From NCBI GenBank assembly GCA_030631725.1, contig DAOVKO010000004.1:1-25617 (forward strand): a stretch of DNA of 25,617 nucleotides, in the 5' to 3' direction. The notes below the pieces were generated by a model. That model did not search any database. It saw nothing but the letters and a program-made list of their open reading frames with translations, and had not been told where the DNA came from. This DNA is from Actinomycetes bacterium (GTDB lineage Bacteria > Planctomycetota > Phycisphaerae > JAACET01). The translations under genes and the position numbers were made by a program. This document shows positions 15,544-23,686 of this stretch, one piece after another; position 1 is the stretch's first letter; each line of letters opens with the position of its first letter.

Positions 15544-16426
15544 GCAGACCATAAATCACGAACAGCTCTCCGTGGAACCTGATCTGCGGGCTATCCACCG
15601 CTTGGCCGAGCAGTATAAATTGGCTGTGCCCAGAAGCCCAATCTGCGGAGGTTTGGGGGAGATGATGGGCTCCAGCTCGGGCAGTTCCCTGGAGTTCCAG
15701 GACTTTAGGGAATACGTGCCCGGCGACGATCCACGACACATCGACTGGTCAGCTCTGGGGCGGTCGGATCAGCTTATGGTTCGTCTCTATCGCGAAGAGG
15801 TAGCCCCTTTTGCCGATATCCTAGTCGACGGTTCCAGCTCGATGGCTGTTGGTGACGGGCACAAAGAAAAACTCACCCGAGAGCTAACCTTGGCCTTTGA
15901 CCTGTTCGCCGGGCGAGCCGGTGCCGAGCCGACCGTTTGGCTCGTGGGACATGGCCTGCGTAAGGTTGAAGGCTCAGGCGAGGCCAAGCTAAATCGACTT
16001 GATTTCAGCAGCACCTCCAGCTTTGAAAATCTAAGCCACACCCGGGCGACCTTCCTCAAAAGGAGATCTATCAGGGTGCTCATCAGCGACTTTCTTTTTG
16101 TGCACACGGCTGAGTCACTGATCAAGAACTTGGCTGAAGGGGCGTCGGCTCTTTGGCTGATCCAGATCCTCACTGCCGAGGAGGCCGAGCCGGCGCTGGC
16201 TGGGGGAGTCAGGCTCACCGATGTGGAGAGCCAACAATTCCAAGACATCATTATGAATGAAAGAAACACGAGTGACTACATGAAACGACTTGGTAATCTT
16301 CAGACCGGCCTGGCCCGGGCAGCCCGGCGAGCCGCTGCTCGCTTCATAACCATTCTGGCTGAAAACACCCTGGAGCAGGTCTGCCGCGAAAACCTGCTGC
16401 CGTCAGGAATAATAACGGCAAGTTGA
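15536..16426 (+). CDS. DUF58 protein (VWA-like, MoxR partner)
   Basis: A 296-residue soluble protein of the DUF58 family, which nearly always travels with MoxR ATPases. The diagnostic stretch SSLEFQDFREYVPGDD / PRHIDW lies at 50-71, followed by the VWA-like fold. A metal-site motif DGSSSM (D98, S100, S102) is intact, which not all DUF58 proteins keep. The gene overlaps the permease by 8 bases. Its function is inferred from the family: an adaptor that ties MoxR ATPase activity to the membrane VWA proteins encoded downstream. Confidence 0.93.
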   Translation: MAKQTINHEQLSVEPDLRAIHRLAEQYKLAVPRSPICGGLGEMMGSSSGSSLEFQDFREYVPGDDPRHIDWSALGRSDQLMVRLYREEVAPFADILVDGSSSMAVGDGHKEKLTRELTLAFDLFAGRAGAEPTVWLVGHGLRKVEGSGEAKLNRLDFSSTSSFENLSHTRATFLKRRSIRVLISDFLFVHTAESLIKNLAEGASALWLIQILTAEEAEPALAGGVRLTDVESQQFQDIIMNERNTSDYMKRLGNLQTGLARAARRAAARFITILAENTLEQVCRENLLPSGIITAS

Positions 16427-16494
16427 GCCCCCGGTCGACTGTGCAATGATAAGTATCGCTCCGGAAGCAAGCGCATTTGGATGGACAAGGGCCT

Positions 16495-18300
16495 ATGTAT
16501 CTAGCTAACCCCTGGGGTCTGTTGGGGCTTTTTGCGCTACCAGTCATATTCTACATTCATTTCTATCGCCGGCGTTTTCCTCCCAGGAGAATAGCTGGAC
16601 TTTTCCTGTGGTTGTCCCCGCGCCAGCAAAGCCCTGCGGGAAAGATGCGGCAAAGGCCGCCGGTTACCCTCAGTCTTATTCTGGAATTGCTGGCTGCCTT
16701 GCTGGTGACCTTGCTGCTGAGTGACTTGAGGATACAGACCACAGGCAAATACCGCCACCTGGTGTTTGTCTTGGATAGTTCCGCCTCAATGGCTGCTCGA
16801 GACCAGGCCGGTCAAAGCTCTACCCAGCGAGCCAAGGCTTTTGTCCAAGAACAACTCACCCGCCCAGATACCTATCTGCAAGCTACACTCATCCTCACCG
16901 GTAAGCGACCGGCCATACTCGGACGTAGCGCTTGCGAACCAGAGGAAGCAATAGCCTCGTTGGATTCCTATAAGCCCGGCCTTTCCAGTCATAGTCCTGC
17001 TGAGGCTTTGAGCTTGGCTCTGGATATCGCCGGGGCCCAGGCTGAGATTTTCTTTGTCAGTGATCAACTGCCACCCGAGGACGAACAACATCGGCAGGTA
17101 ACATACATGGCCGTTGGACAGCCGCGTGATAACGTCGGCTTTGTGGCGGCTCAATGGCGGCCGGATTATTTGCTGGCCAAAGACGAAATATTCATGCGCA
17201 TTGCGAACTTCTCAGATCGAACCAAACAGGTTCAACTGACCGGCCGGCTGGGAGAGCAAACTATCCTGCAGAGAACAATAGACATTGCCGGCGGGGCCCA
17301 GGAAAAAATGGTCTGGAAAGCACCGTCTGGGGTCGAACAAATCCAATTCGATCTAGCCCCGGATGATAGTCTGGACCTGGACAATCATATCGTCATGATC
17401 AAGCCCGCCCGAAAAGTGGTAACCGTAGCTAATCTTTTTCCGGATGGTACGGTCCGTGAGCAGATCGACCGGGCCCTGGCAGTTATAAAAGATATACGAG
17501 TAGTGAACTCCGCCCAGTCGGCTCAGCTTGTAATCGGGCCTCCGCAGCAGTTCGAATCGGCTGGGGACGGAAGCTGGTGGCTGCTGATCGGTCCGCTAAG
17601 CGGTGAGTATCGGGCCGAGGGACAGCCCAAGAATATGGTCGGACCTTTCCTGATGGAGACGACGCATCCGCTGTTGGAGGGAGTGAGTCTGCAGGGCGTC
17701 ATCTGGGCGGGGGCTGCCCCGGCTAAAAGTAATCTTACCCCTATTGTATCAGGCGGAAATATACCACTGATAACCCGCGTTGGCTTACCCATGGGCCGGG
17801 CCTATTGGTTCAACATGAACCTGGAGCGTTCCAATCTGACCCTCTCACCCGATTGGCCGATACTGGTCAGTAACCTCGTAGAACTTCGTCGAACTGAGTT
17901 GCCTGGACTATCCCGCCGAAGCTTTCGCCTGGGCGAGGTAATTCGTTATCCTCGCAGCGATCCGGCTGCCAAGCTCAGGCTAACTGGGCCGCAAGGCTAC
18001 GATAAAGAGCTGCCACCTTCGGCCCAAGTCTATCTTGCTGAGCTAGGCACGGCCGGCATCTATCGAATTTTATCTGACAGAAAAGCCTCTGAGAGTTTTT
18101 CACTCAATCTGCTCGACGACAAAGAATCGGACCTGAGAGGACTCGGACGGGGACGCTGCGAAGGTGAGCTTTTAGCGGGGTCCTTTCAATTGGCTAAGGG
18201 TGGTCGGCCTTCATGGGTGAATTTTCTTGTCGGAGCCTTGATCCTACTTGCCGTGCTGTGGAACTGGCACCTCAATCGTCGGAGCGAAGAGAGTGTTTGA
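16495..18300 (+). CDS. BatA-like membrane VWA protein
   Basis: A 601-residue protein with the BatA-type N-terminus: helix at about 5-23 (NPWGLLGLFALPVIFYIHFYRRR), a basic loop with FLWLSP, and a second helix at about 52-72. The VWA domain starts near residue 88 and has an intact metal site, DSSASM (D94, S96, S98). Residues about 190-575 are exported sequence without a family I recognise. A final helix lies near 583-598 (PSWVNFLVGALILLAVLWNW) with a short tail. ATG 16495 is preferred over an in-frame TTG at 16477, because aaggg (16488-16492) precedes it and conserved sequence begins there. BatA-type proteins are linked to stress tolerance and envelope assembly in other bacteria. It overlaps the next gene by 8 bases. 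Confidence 0.88.
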   Translation: MYLANPWGLLGLFALPVIFYIHFYRRRFPPRRIAGLFLWLSPRQQSPAGKMRQRPPVTLSLILELLAALLVTLLLSDLRIQTTGKYRHLVFVLDSSASMAARDQAGQSSTQRAKAFVQEQLTRPDTYLQATLILTGKRPAILGRSACEPEEAIASLDSYKPGLSSHSPAEALSLALDIAGAQAEIFFVSDQLPPEDEQHRQVTYMAVGQPRDNVGFVAAQWRPDYLLAKDEIFMRIANFSDRTKQVQLTGRLGEQTILQRTIDIAGGAQEKMVWKAPSGVEQIQFDLAPDDSLDLDNHIVMIKPARKVVTVANLFPDGTVREQIDRALAVIKDIRVVNSAQSAQLVIGPPQQFESAGDGSWWLLIGPLSGEYRAEGQPKNMVGPFLMETTHPLLEGVSLQGVIWAGAAPAKSNLTPIVSGGNIPLITRVGLPMGRAYWFNMNLERSNLTLSPDWPILVSNLVELRRTELPGLSRRSFRLGEVIRYPRSDPAAKLRLTGPQGYDKELPPSAQVYLAELGTAGIYRILSDRKASESFSLNLLDDKESDLRGLGRGRCEGELLAGSFQLAKGGRPSWVNFLVGALILLAVLWNWHLNRRSEESV

Positions 18301-21109
18301 CTTCACTTACCCACAAGCTCTGCTCTTGGCCATTCCGGTCGCGGCTATACTCTACAAGCTAAGACCGAAGCGAAAGCTGTTGCTGGTTCTGCAGATCGCC
18401 ATTGCCGCATTGGTCCTGCTGGTCCTAGCCCAGCCGAAGCTGAGGCTGCGAGAAAAAGGAACCGACGTAATAATGGTCCTAGATCGCTCCAGCTCTATGC
18501 CAGCCGAAGCTCCTGCCCGTATGGAAGAGCTGATATCCCTGGTGGCTAAGGCCCGGGGCCCAGGTGACCGCTTGGGCGTGATAACCTTCGGCGATGGTGT
18601 GCAGGTTCAGATGCTGCCCGAGGCCACAGCCATCTACAGGACAGACCCCAAAGCGACCTTGCCTCATTCAAGCGATCTGAATAGTGCCTTGGAAACAGCA
18701 ATGGCCATAGTCCCAGCCGATAGGCCCGGCAGAATCCTGCTGCTCAGCGACGGCGAATATACCGGTAGCTCGCCGATCTCAGCGGCTCGTCAAGGTGCTG
18801 CTCGTGGTCTGCCCATCGACTATCGGGTCTTTAGTCGGCCCGAACAAGGTGACATAGCAGTGGAAAGAATAGTCCTGCCGCATAAAGTCAATTCCGGTGA
18901 ACCGTTCCAATTCTCAGCTGTAGTTCAAGCAGACATTCCCATATCGGCGGATTATCTGCTCCTCCGTGGTGAAAAGGTTTTGGCCCAGGGCCGCGGACAG
19001 TTTCAGCCAGGACCTAACCGCCTGGTCTTCAGGGATATCCTCAGCGGACGTGGAGTCTGCGAATACCGCTTGAAACTGCTGGCTGAAAAGGACCCTCGAC
19101 CGGAAAACAATCTTGGCTGCGGAGTTGTGGAAGTAGTCAACGCACCGGCGGTGATGGTGGTCAACAGCTCCGGACAAGATGACAACCTTACCAGAGCCCT
19201 CAGAAAGGCTCGTATCCCTGTAAAGCTTTTCTCTGAGGATACAGCGTCGTTCAGTCTGGACGTCCTGCAAGGTTTCCGGGGCGTCATTCTAGAAAATGTA
19301 CCGGCTTCAAAAATCGGCAGGGCAGGCATGATCTGCCTGGCCGACTTTGTTGAGTCCCTTGGTGGTGGCTTATTGATTACCGGCGGTCAGCGAAGCTTCG
19401 CTAACGGTGGATACTTCAAAAGTCCGCTTGATCCGGTGCTGCCGGTCTCAATGGAGATAAGGCAGGAACAGCGCAAGGTGGGCATCGCCTTGGCAATAGC
19501 TCTGGACCGCTCGGGCAGCATGATGGCGCCGGTGGGTGGGGGGTTGAGAAAAATGGACCTGGCCAATCTGGGAACTGTAGCCTCTCTGGAGCTTCTGGGA
19601 GCTAATGACTCGGTAGCAGTAATAGCAGTGGACAGCAGCGCCCACATAATCCAGCCACTTACCCCGTGCGATGACCCGGGGCGATTGGCCAGCCGGGTCA
19701 GAAGAATAGAATCTATGGGCGGCGGCATCTTCGTCTATACGGCCCTGCTGGCTGCCGGCAAACAGATAGAGCGGGCCCCACAACTAACCAAGCACATCAT
19801 CCTTTTTTCCGACGCTGCCGATTCTGAGGAGCCCGGTAAATACAAGGAGCTATTGGCCCGCTTTGAGAAGATGAATATTACCGTCAGTGTGATCGGCCTG
19901 GGCAATCCTACAGATTCCGACGCCGATTTCCTCAGAGACGTTGCTCGCCGGGGCCGGGGTGAGATCTTCTTCACCAATGACCCCCACGACCTGCCTCGGC
20001 TCTTTGCCCAGGACACCATTGCTGTTACCCGCTCGAGTTTTGTGGAAGAGCCTACAGCTATCAAGCCGCTTGCGGGTCTGGTCATGTTGACCAGCAATGC
20101 CTACAAGGATATCCCTCCAGCCGGTGGATATAATCTAACTTATCTTTGTCCCCGAGCTACCAAGGGGATAACCACGCTCGACGAATACGATGCCCCAGCC
20201 TTGGCCTTCTGGCGCTACGGGCTGGGGCGAGCTGCAGCCTTTACACCGGAGCTGGATGGAAAATTCACCGGAGCGTTATCATCTTGGCCCAAGTACGGTG
20301 ATTTCCTGGTAACCTTGGGCCGATATGTGCTCGGCGAAGCTGAGCCTGAAATGGTGCAGGCCAAGATGACACTAAGCGCAGGCGAGGCCAAGGTAATTGT
20401 GGAAATAGATCCCGAAAAACCCCTGCCCAATATATCCAAGCCAACAGTCGTGGTCGTTCCCCCGGAATCCCAGAGCCAAACATCCGAGCCTAAGACACTG
20501 CCGCTTGAGTGGGTTGGACCGACAAGACTCGAAGCGAGCTTCCCGGTTAAGCAGACGGGTACCTACCGTGCGGCTGTGCAATTGGGCCAATCACGTCTGT
20601 TGAGGACGAATCCGATAAGCCTGCCCTATTCCCCGGAATTTGCGCCGCGAGGCAGTCGAACCAGCGGGAAAGAAACCCTGCGGGAATTAGCTAAGATCAC
20701 CAGCGGTAAAGAACGGCTGAGCATGGAGAATATTTTCGCCAGGCCGCCGATAAGCTCATACGAGCGACTACAGGATGTAACCCTGCCCCTGGTGGTAGCT
20801 CTGCTGGTACTGATTGTGTTGGAAATAGCTGAGCGAAGGCTCTCGCTAATTACATCCACAACAAGGTTGGCTACCCGAGGTCTATCTGCTGCGACACTTT
20901 CAGCGAAGCAGGTTGTCTCCACGGTTAGATTACCCCGGCGGAGAATAATAGAAAAACCCGACCCAGAGCATATTCAAGCAGACACAGTTGAACCGGACCA
21001 GCTCGCGCGGGACAAACCGTCCCCGGCTAAAGCTCAGACCAGGCCAAAAGAGGAGACTGTGGATAGAGTCCTTGACCGCATGAAGCGAAGACGCAGGTCA
21101 GGTAAGTGA
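18293..21109 (+). CDS. Large membrane protein with two VWA domains and a glutamine amidotransferase-like region
   Basis: A 938-residue protein with domains in this order: two N-terminal helices (about 8-22 and 29-45), VWA domain 1 with metal site DRSSSM (D64, S66, S68), a beta-rich linker (about 195-285), a class I glutamine amidotransferase-like region (about 290-390, VMVVNSSGQDD... to ...GGGLLITGGQRSF), VWA domain 2 with DRSGSM (D405, S407, S409), a beta-rich segment, a helix at 831-850 and a long basic cytoplasmic tail ending in KRRRR. No catalytic Cys of an amidotransferase is evident, so that fold is probably structural. GTG 18293 is preferred over ATG 18248: ggag (18281-18284) lies 8 bases ahead and BatA-like sequence starts there. 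Such layouts are known in planctomycetes beside MoxR and DUF58. It probably partners the BatA-like protein. Confidence 0.88.
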   Translation: MFDFTYPQALLLAIPVAAILYKLRPKRKLLLVLQIAIAALVLLVLAQPKLRLREKGTDVIMVLDRSSSMPAEAPARMEELISLVAKARGPGDRLGVITFGDGVQVQMLPEATAIYRTDPKATLPHSSDLNSALETAMAIVPADRPGRILLLSDGEYTGSSPISAARQGAARGLPIDYRVFSRPEQGDIAVERIVLPHKVNSGEPFQFSAVVQADIPISADYLLLRGEKVLAQGRGQFQPGPNRLVFRDILSGRGVCEYRLKLLAEKDPRPENNLGCGVVEVVNAPAVMVVNSSGQDDNLTRALRKARIPVKLFSEDTASFSLDVLQGFRGVILENVPASKIGRAGMICLADFVESLGGGLLITGGQRSFANGGYFKSPLDPVLPVSMEIRQEQRKVGIALAIALDRSGSMMAPVGGGLRKMDLANLGTVASLELLGANDSVAVIAVDSSAHIIQPLTPCDDPGRLASRVRRIESMGGGIFVYTALLAAGKQIERAPQLTKHIILFSDAADSEEPGKYKELLARFEKMNITVSVIGLGNPTDSDADFLRDVARRGRGEIFFTNDPHDLPRLFAQDTIAVTRSSFVEEPTAIKPLAGLVMLTSNAYKDIPPAGGYNLTYLCPRATKGITTLDEYDAPALAFWRYGLGRAAAFTPELDGKFTGALSSWPKYGDFLVTLGRYVLGEAEPEMVQAKMTLSAGEAKVIVEIDPEKPLPNISKPTVVVVPPESQSQTSEPKTLPLEWVGPTRLEASFPVKQTGTYRAAVQLGQSRLLRTNPISLPYSPEFAPRGSRTSGKETLRELAKITSGKERLSMENIFARPPISSYERLQDVTLPLVVALLVLIVLEIAERRLSLITSTTRLATRGLSAATLSAKQVVSTVRLPRRRIIEKPDPEHIQADTVEPDQLARDKPSPAKAQTRPKEETVDRVLDRMKRRRRSGK

Positions 21110-21127
21110 ATACTGGAGAATATCAGC

Positions 21128-22480
21128 ATGAAAGAGCAATCAGACAGAGCTGCTAAGCAGCGCACGCCACGCTGGATTATTATTCTCTGTATAGCCATCG
21201 TAGCTGTTCCCGTGTTCTACATATTGTACCACAATGCCCTGGACAATCGCGTCAAAGCTAAGCTCGATGCCATCCGCAAGGCCGGCTATCCCGCCACCCT
21301 GGAGGAACTGAATGATTGGTATGTTGAGCCGCCACCGGGTGAGAACGCGGCCGAGGTGTTTCTAGATGCCTTTTCGCAGTATGTGGAACCCGGGGACAAA
21401 CGCGATGAACTGCCGTTCTTCAGTAAGTTCGAACTTCCCCCCGGCCAGGAACCACTGCCCGAAGAAACGAAAAAACATATTGCCGAGTTTCTGGCTGAGA
21501 ATCACGAGATGCTCAAACTTCTGCAACAAGCTGTGGCTATGGAGCATTGCCGTTACTCTCTAGACTTCACGGAAGGGATAGCACTTGTTCTGCCAGATAT
21601 AGGCAGGGCACGTTCAGCAGCATGGCTGTTGTGCCTGAAGGCTATACTACACGCTGAAAATGATGAACCAGACCTGGCCACCGAATCAATAAATCTTGCC
21701 CTGGGCGTGGCTAATTCATTTGCTAAAGAACCCATAATTATATCCCAACTTGTCCGCGGCACATGCCAGGCGATGGCAGTTTCGAGCCTTGAACGTGTAT
21801 TACAAGGGACACAGCTGACGGATGAACAGCTCGCTAAGCTCGCTACGGCCCTGGCAGCGGCAGAAGACACGCAAGCTATGCTTCGAGCCATTGCCGGTGA
21901 GAGGTGCTTGGTATCCGACGTGTTCTCCAGACCTGACGAGATTAGCCAGATAGCAACGATGACAGGAAGTGAGATTCCCCTCGCCGGCCCGCTGTTTTTG
22001 CTTTACAGGGCCTCAGGCCTGCTGGAACAAGACCATTTGTGCTATCTGGAACTGAAGACCAGATACGTCGAAGCCTTGGAACTTCCGTTGCCAAAGCGTC
22101 TGCAAGCTGCCAAAGCTGTGGGAGACGAGGTGCCTAATCTGCCTAAATATCGCGTGTTAACCCGGGCGCTATTTCCTGCGTTAAGTCGTACGGTGCAAAT
22201 AGATATAGTGAATATTGCCCGGCTGCGGACATGTTTAGCTGCTGTAGCGGCGCAGCGATACCGCCTAACCTATGGCAAGCTTCCCGAGAGACTTTCCCAG
22301 CTCGTCCCGGCTTATCTCGATGCTGTTCCGGAAGATCCCTTTGACGGCCAGCCCCTGCGCTACAAGAAACTCGCCGAGGGTTACGTTGTCTACAGCATAG
22401 GCCATGATGGCAAAGACGACGGCGGCAAAGAAGTGGACAAACAGGGCGAGCCCGACGTTACTTTTACACTCGAGCCGTGA
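21128..22480 (+). CDS. Membrane-anchored planctomycete protein of unknown function
   Basis: Last gene of the operon, 450 residues, 18 bases after the preceding stop, with a ggag ribosome site (21115-21118). One N-terminal helix at about 16-36 anchors it. The next stretch, KAGYPATLEELNDWYVEPPPGENAA, is a signature I associate with unnamed planctomycete proteins. The middle is alpha-helical and rich in Ala and Leu. The last 80 residues (RLRTCLAAVAAQRYRL, then YGKLPERLSQLVPAYL, then DPFDGQPLRY and a GHDGKDDGG-type ending) resemble the C-terminal half of type II secretion pseudopilins (GspG-like), including the calcium-loop-like acidic stretch. I cannot name a function. Its place in the operon suggests an envelope role. 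Confidence 0.82.
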   Translation: MKEQSDRAAKQRTPRWIIILCIAIVAVPVFYILYHNALDNRVKAKLDAIRKAGYPATLEELNDWYVEPPPGENAAEVFLDAFSQYVEPGDKRDELPFFSKFELPPGQEPLPEETKKHIAEFLAENHEMLKLLQQAVAMEHCRYSLDFTEGIALVLPDIGRARSAAWLLCLKAILHAENDEPDLATESINLALGVANSFAKEPIIISQLVRGTCQAMAVSSLERVLQGTQLTDEQLAKLATALAAAEDTQAMLRAIAGERCLVSDVFSRPDEISQIATMTGSEIPLAGPLFLLYRASGLLEQDHLCYLELKTRYVEALELPLPKRLQAAKAVGDEVPNLPKYRVLTRALFPALSRTVQIDIVNIARLRTCLAAVAAQRYRLTYGKLPERLSQLVPAYLDAVPEDPFDGQPLRYKKLAEGYVVYSIGHDGKDDGGKEVDKQGEPDVTFTLEP

Positions 22481-22613
22481 GTCTAATAAAGCCCAACTTG
22501 TCAGCTGCTTCTTCTATCAACTATGGCCGGCTAAGTTGTAAGCCCTCAGTGAAAGGGGCAACGTTTAGAAATGAGTTCCGGAATAGAACTTAGAGTGCCT
22601 AAGGAGAATCGCA

Positions 22614-23336
22614 GTGGCCAAGATTGGCGTAATCGTCTCGACGTTAGCAGGTCCAGGTCAAAGTCAGTGTTTTGCCAAGGTCAAAGGCCGAGAGGTTTTC
22701 ATGCGCAGCCTGGAGCTGTTCATTGCCCGCGACGACGTCTGCGCCACGGTCTTGGCTGTAGCTGAGGATAAGGCTGAGCAGATAAAGAAAAAGTACGGCC
22801 CGCACTTGGCCTTTGCTTCAGTCAAGGTAGTCGCCGGAAAAGATCACTTCGCCGGGGTGGCTGCTGCATTGGAGGAGATTGGCGACGATGCCGAGTTGAT
22901 AGCTATTCACGACGCAGCTCGCCCGGCCATCAGCGCCATGCAGATAGACGCTCTCATCGAGACAGCCGCTAAGAGTGGCGCCGCCATGTTGGCTGCCCCC
23001 CTCCGCCAGAATATAAGGAAGGTTGATAAGGACAAGAAGATCTCCGCCATCCTCGATTCGGCTGAGCTTTGGTTCGCTCAGACCCCGCAGGTATTCAAAG
23101 CTCAGATTCTTCGCGACGCCTACGCCAAGCGCGCCGAGTTCGCCGCCGGCTGTGCCGACGACGCCGACCTTGTCGCCGCTGCTGGGACTGCCGCTACTGT
23201 GCTGCCCAGTTCCTGGCGAAACATCCGCGTAGCCACCAGCGACGACATCACTGTTGCCGCACCCATCATCGACGCCGTCCCCAAGCCCAAGCCCAAAGGC
23301 CCCACTGGCCCATACGCCGAAGATAAAATGTGGTGA
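22614..23336 (+). CDS. ispD: IspD-like cytidylyltransferase with altered nucleotide-binding loop
   Basis: Homologue (240 residues) of 2-C-methyl-D-erythritol 4-phosphate cytidylyltransferase, which makes CDP-methylerythritol from CTP in the MEP isoprenoid pathway. Support: HDAARP at 99-104, AQTPQVF at 155-161, the ADDADLV stretch near 180, and NIRVATSDD near the C-terminus. GTG 22614 has a good ribosome site (aaggag, 22601-22606). The oddity is the N-terminal CTP-binding loop. The family has AAGxGxRMG...PK, whereas here residues 5-22 read GVIVSTLAGPGQSQCFAK: the loop is shorter, and both the Arg after the glycines and the Lys of the PK motif are missing. The Lys of the usual KVTTPED motif is Arg. 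It could be a divergent enzyme, an inactive paralogue or another nucleotidyltransferase. Confidence 0.75.
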   Translation: MAKIGVIVSTLAGPGQSQCFAKVKGREVFMRSLELFIARDDVCATVLAVAEDKAEQIKKKYGPHLAFASVKVVAGKDHFAGVAAALEEIGDDAELIAIHDAARPAISAMQIDALIETAAKSGAAMLAAPLRQNIRKVDKDKKISAILDSAELWFAQTPQVFKAQILRDAYAKRAEFAAGCADDADLVAAAGTAATVLPSSWRNIRVATSDDITVAAPIIDAVPKPKPKGPTGPYAEDKMW

Positions 23337-23344
23337 AAAGACAG

Positions 23345-23590
23345 AAGAATTAGCCACAGATGAAGAAAGGCTTGAGGCGTAAGGCTTGAGGAGGAAAACG
23401 GAGAAAGAAATACAGAAGTTAGCCGCTGATACCTGCCTCCGCAGGTACAAGCTTCGCAGATGACGCAGATGAATACAGATAATACAAAAAGAAATACAGA
23501 AAGATAATTAGCCACAGATTTCACAGATGAACGCAGATTAGAAGAAAGAAGGGAAAGTTTTTGACGCTGATTACGCTGATTTCGCAGCCG
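23345..23590. repeat. Degenerate dispersed repeats (agccacagat / cgcagatgaa type)
   Basis: This non-coding stretch is made of repeated words: ttagccacagatgaa (near 23350), agttagccgctgat, the palindrome acctgcctccgcaggt (23431-23446), cagatgacgcagatgaatacag, aattagccacagatttcac and acgctgattacgctgattt. They match the style of the agccacagattaacacagatta repeats common between genes in environmental genomes. The palindromic part (23429-23455) is shared with 8514-8540. No gene is supported. Confidence 0.7.
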
Positions 23591-23591
23591 G

Positions 23592-23638
23592 AAAACTAGG
23601 GACAATTACTATTTCTTCTCTCGGTAACTGTCCCCTAG
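23592..23638 (-). terminator. Imperfect hairpin of gggacag repeats, possible terminator of the nuclease-like gene
   Basis: The arms ctagggacaattac (23596-23609) and gtaactgtcccctag (23624-23638) form a long imperfect stem with a 14-base loop. On the minus strand it lies 48 bases after the stop codon of the nuclease-like gene and runs into TTTT (23595-23592). The arms also contain the gggacag word seen again at 24847-24857, so the structure may be a dispersed repeat that also serves as a terminator. Confidence 0.5.
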
Positions 23639-23686
23639 AAAGTAGTTCCTGCTTTTTCACAATGCTTTGCTAAAGCGCTGCCCAGT

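Noticed and set aside
22481..22613. Possible structured RNA between the operon and ispD
   Set aside because: The pieces gtaagccctcagtgaaaggggc and aactatggccggctaagtt form only weak, short hairpins; no known RNA family could be matched by eye.
22571..22765. A short plus-strand frame just ahead of ispD
   Set aside because: It overlaps the ispD start in another frame and turns into Arg/His-rich nonsense; ispD's own GTG has a good ribosome site.
22818..23450. A 210-codon minus-strand frame opposite ispD
   Set aside because: Gly/Val/Ser-rich shadow of a gene with clear IspD motifs; it begins in dispersed repeats.
23345..23590. Possible CRISPR array
   Set aside because: Repeated words such as agccacagat and cgcagatgaa are irregularly spaced and imperfect, with no constant repeat length or unique spacers; they fit dispersed intergenic repeats.
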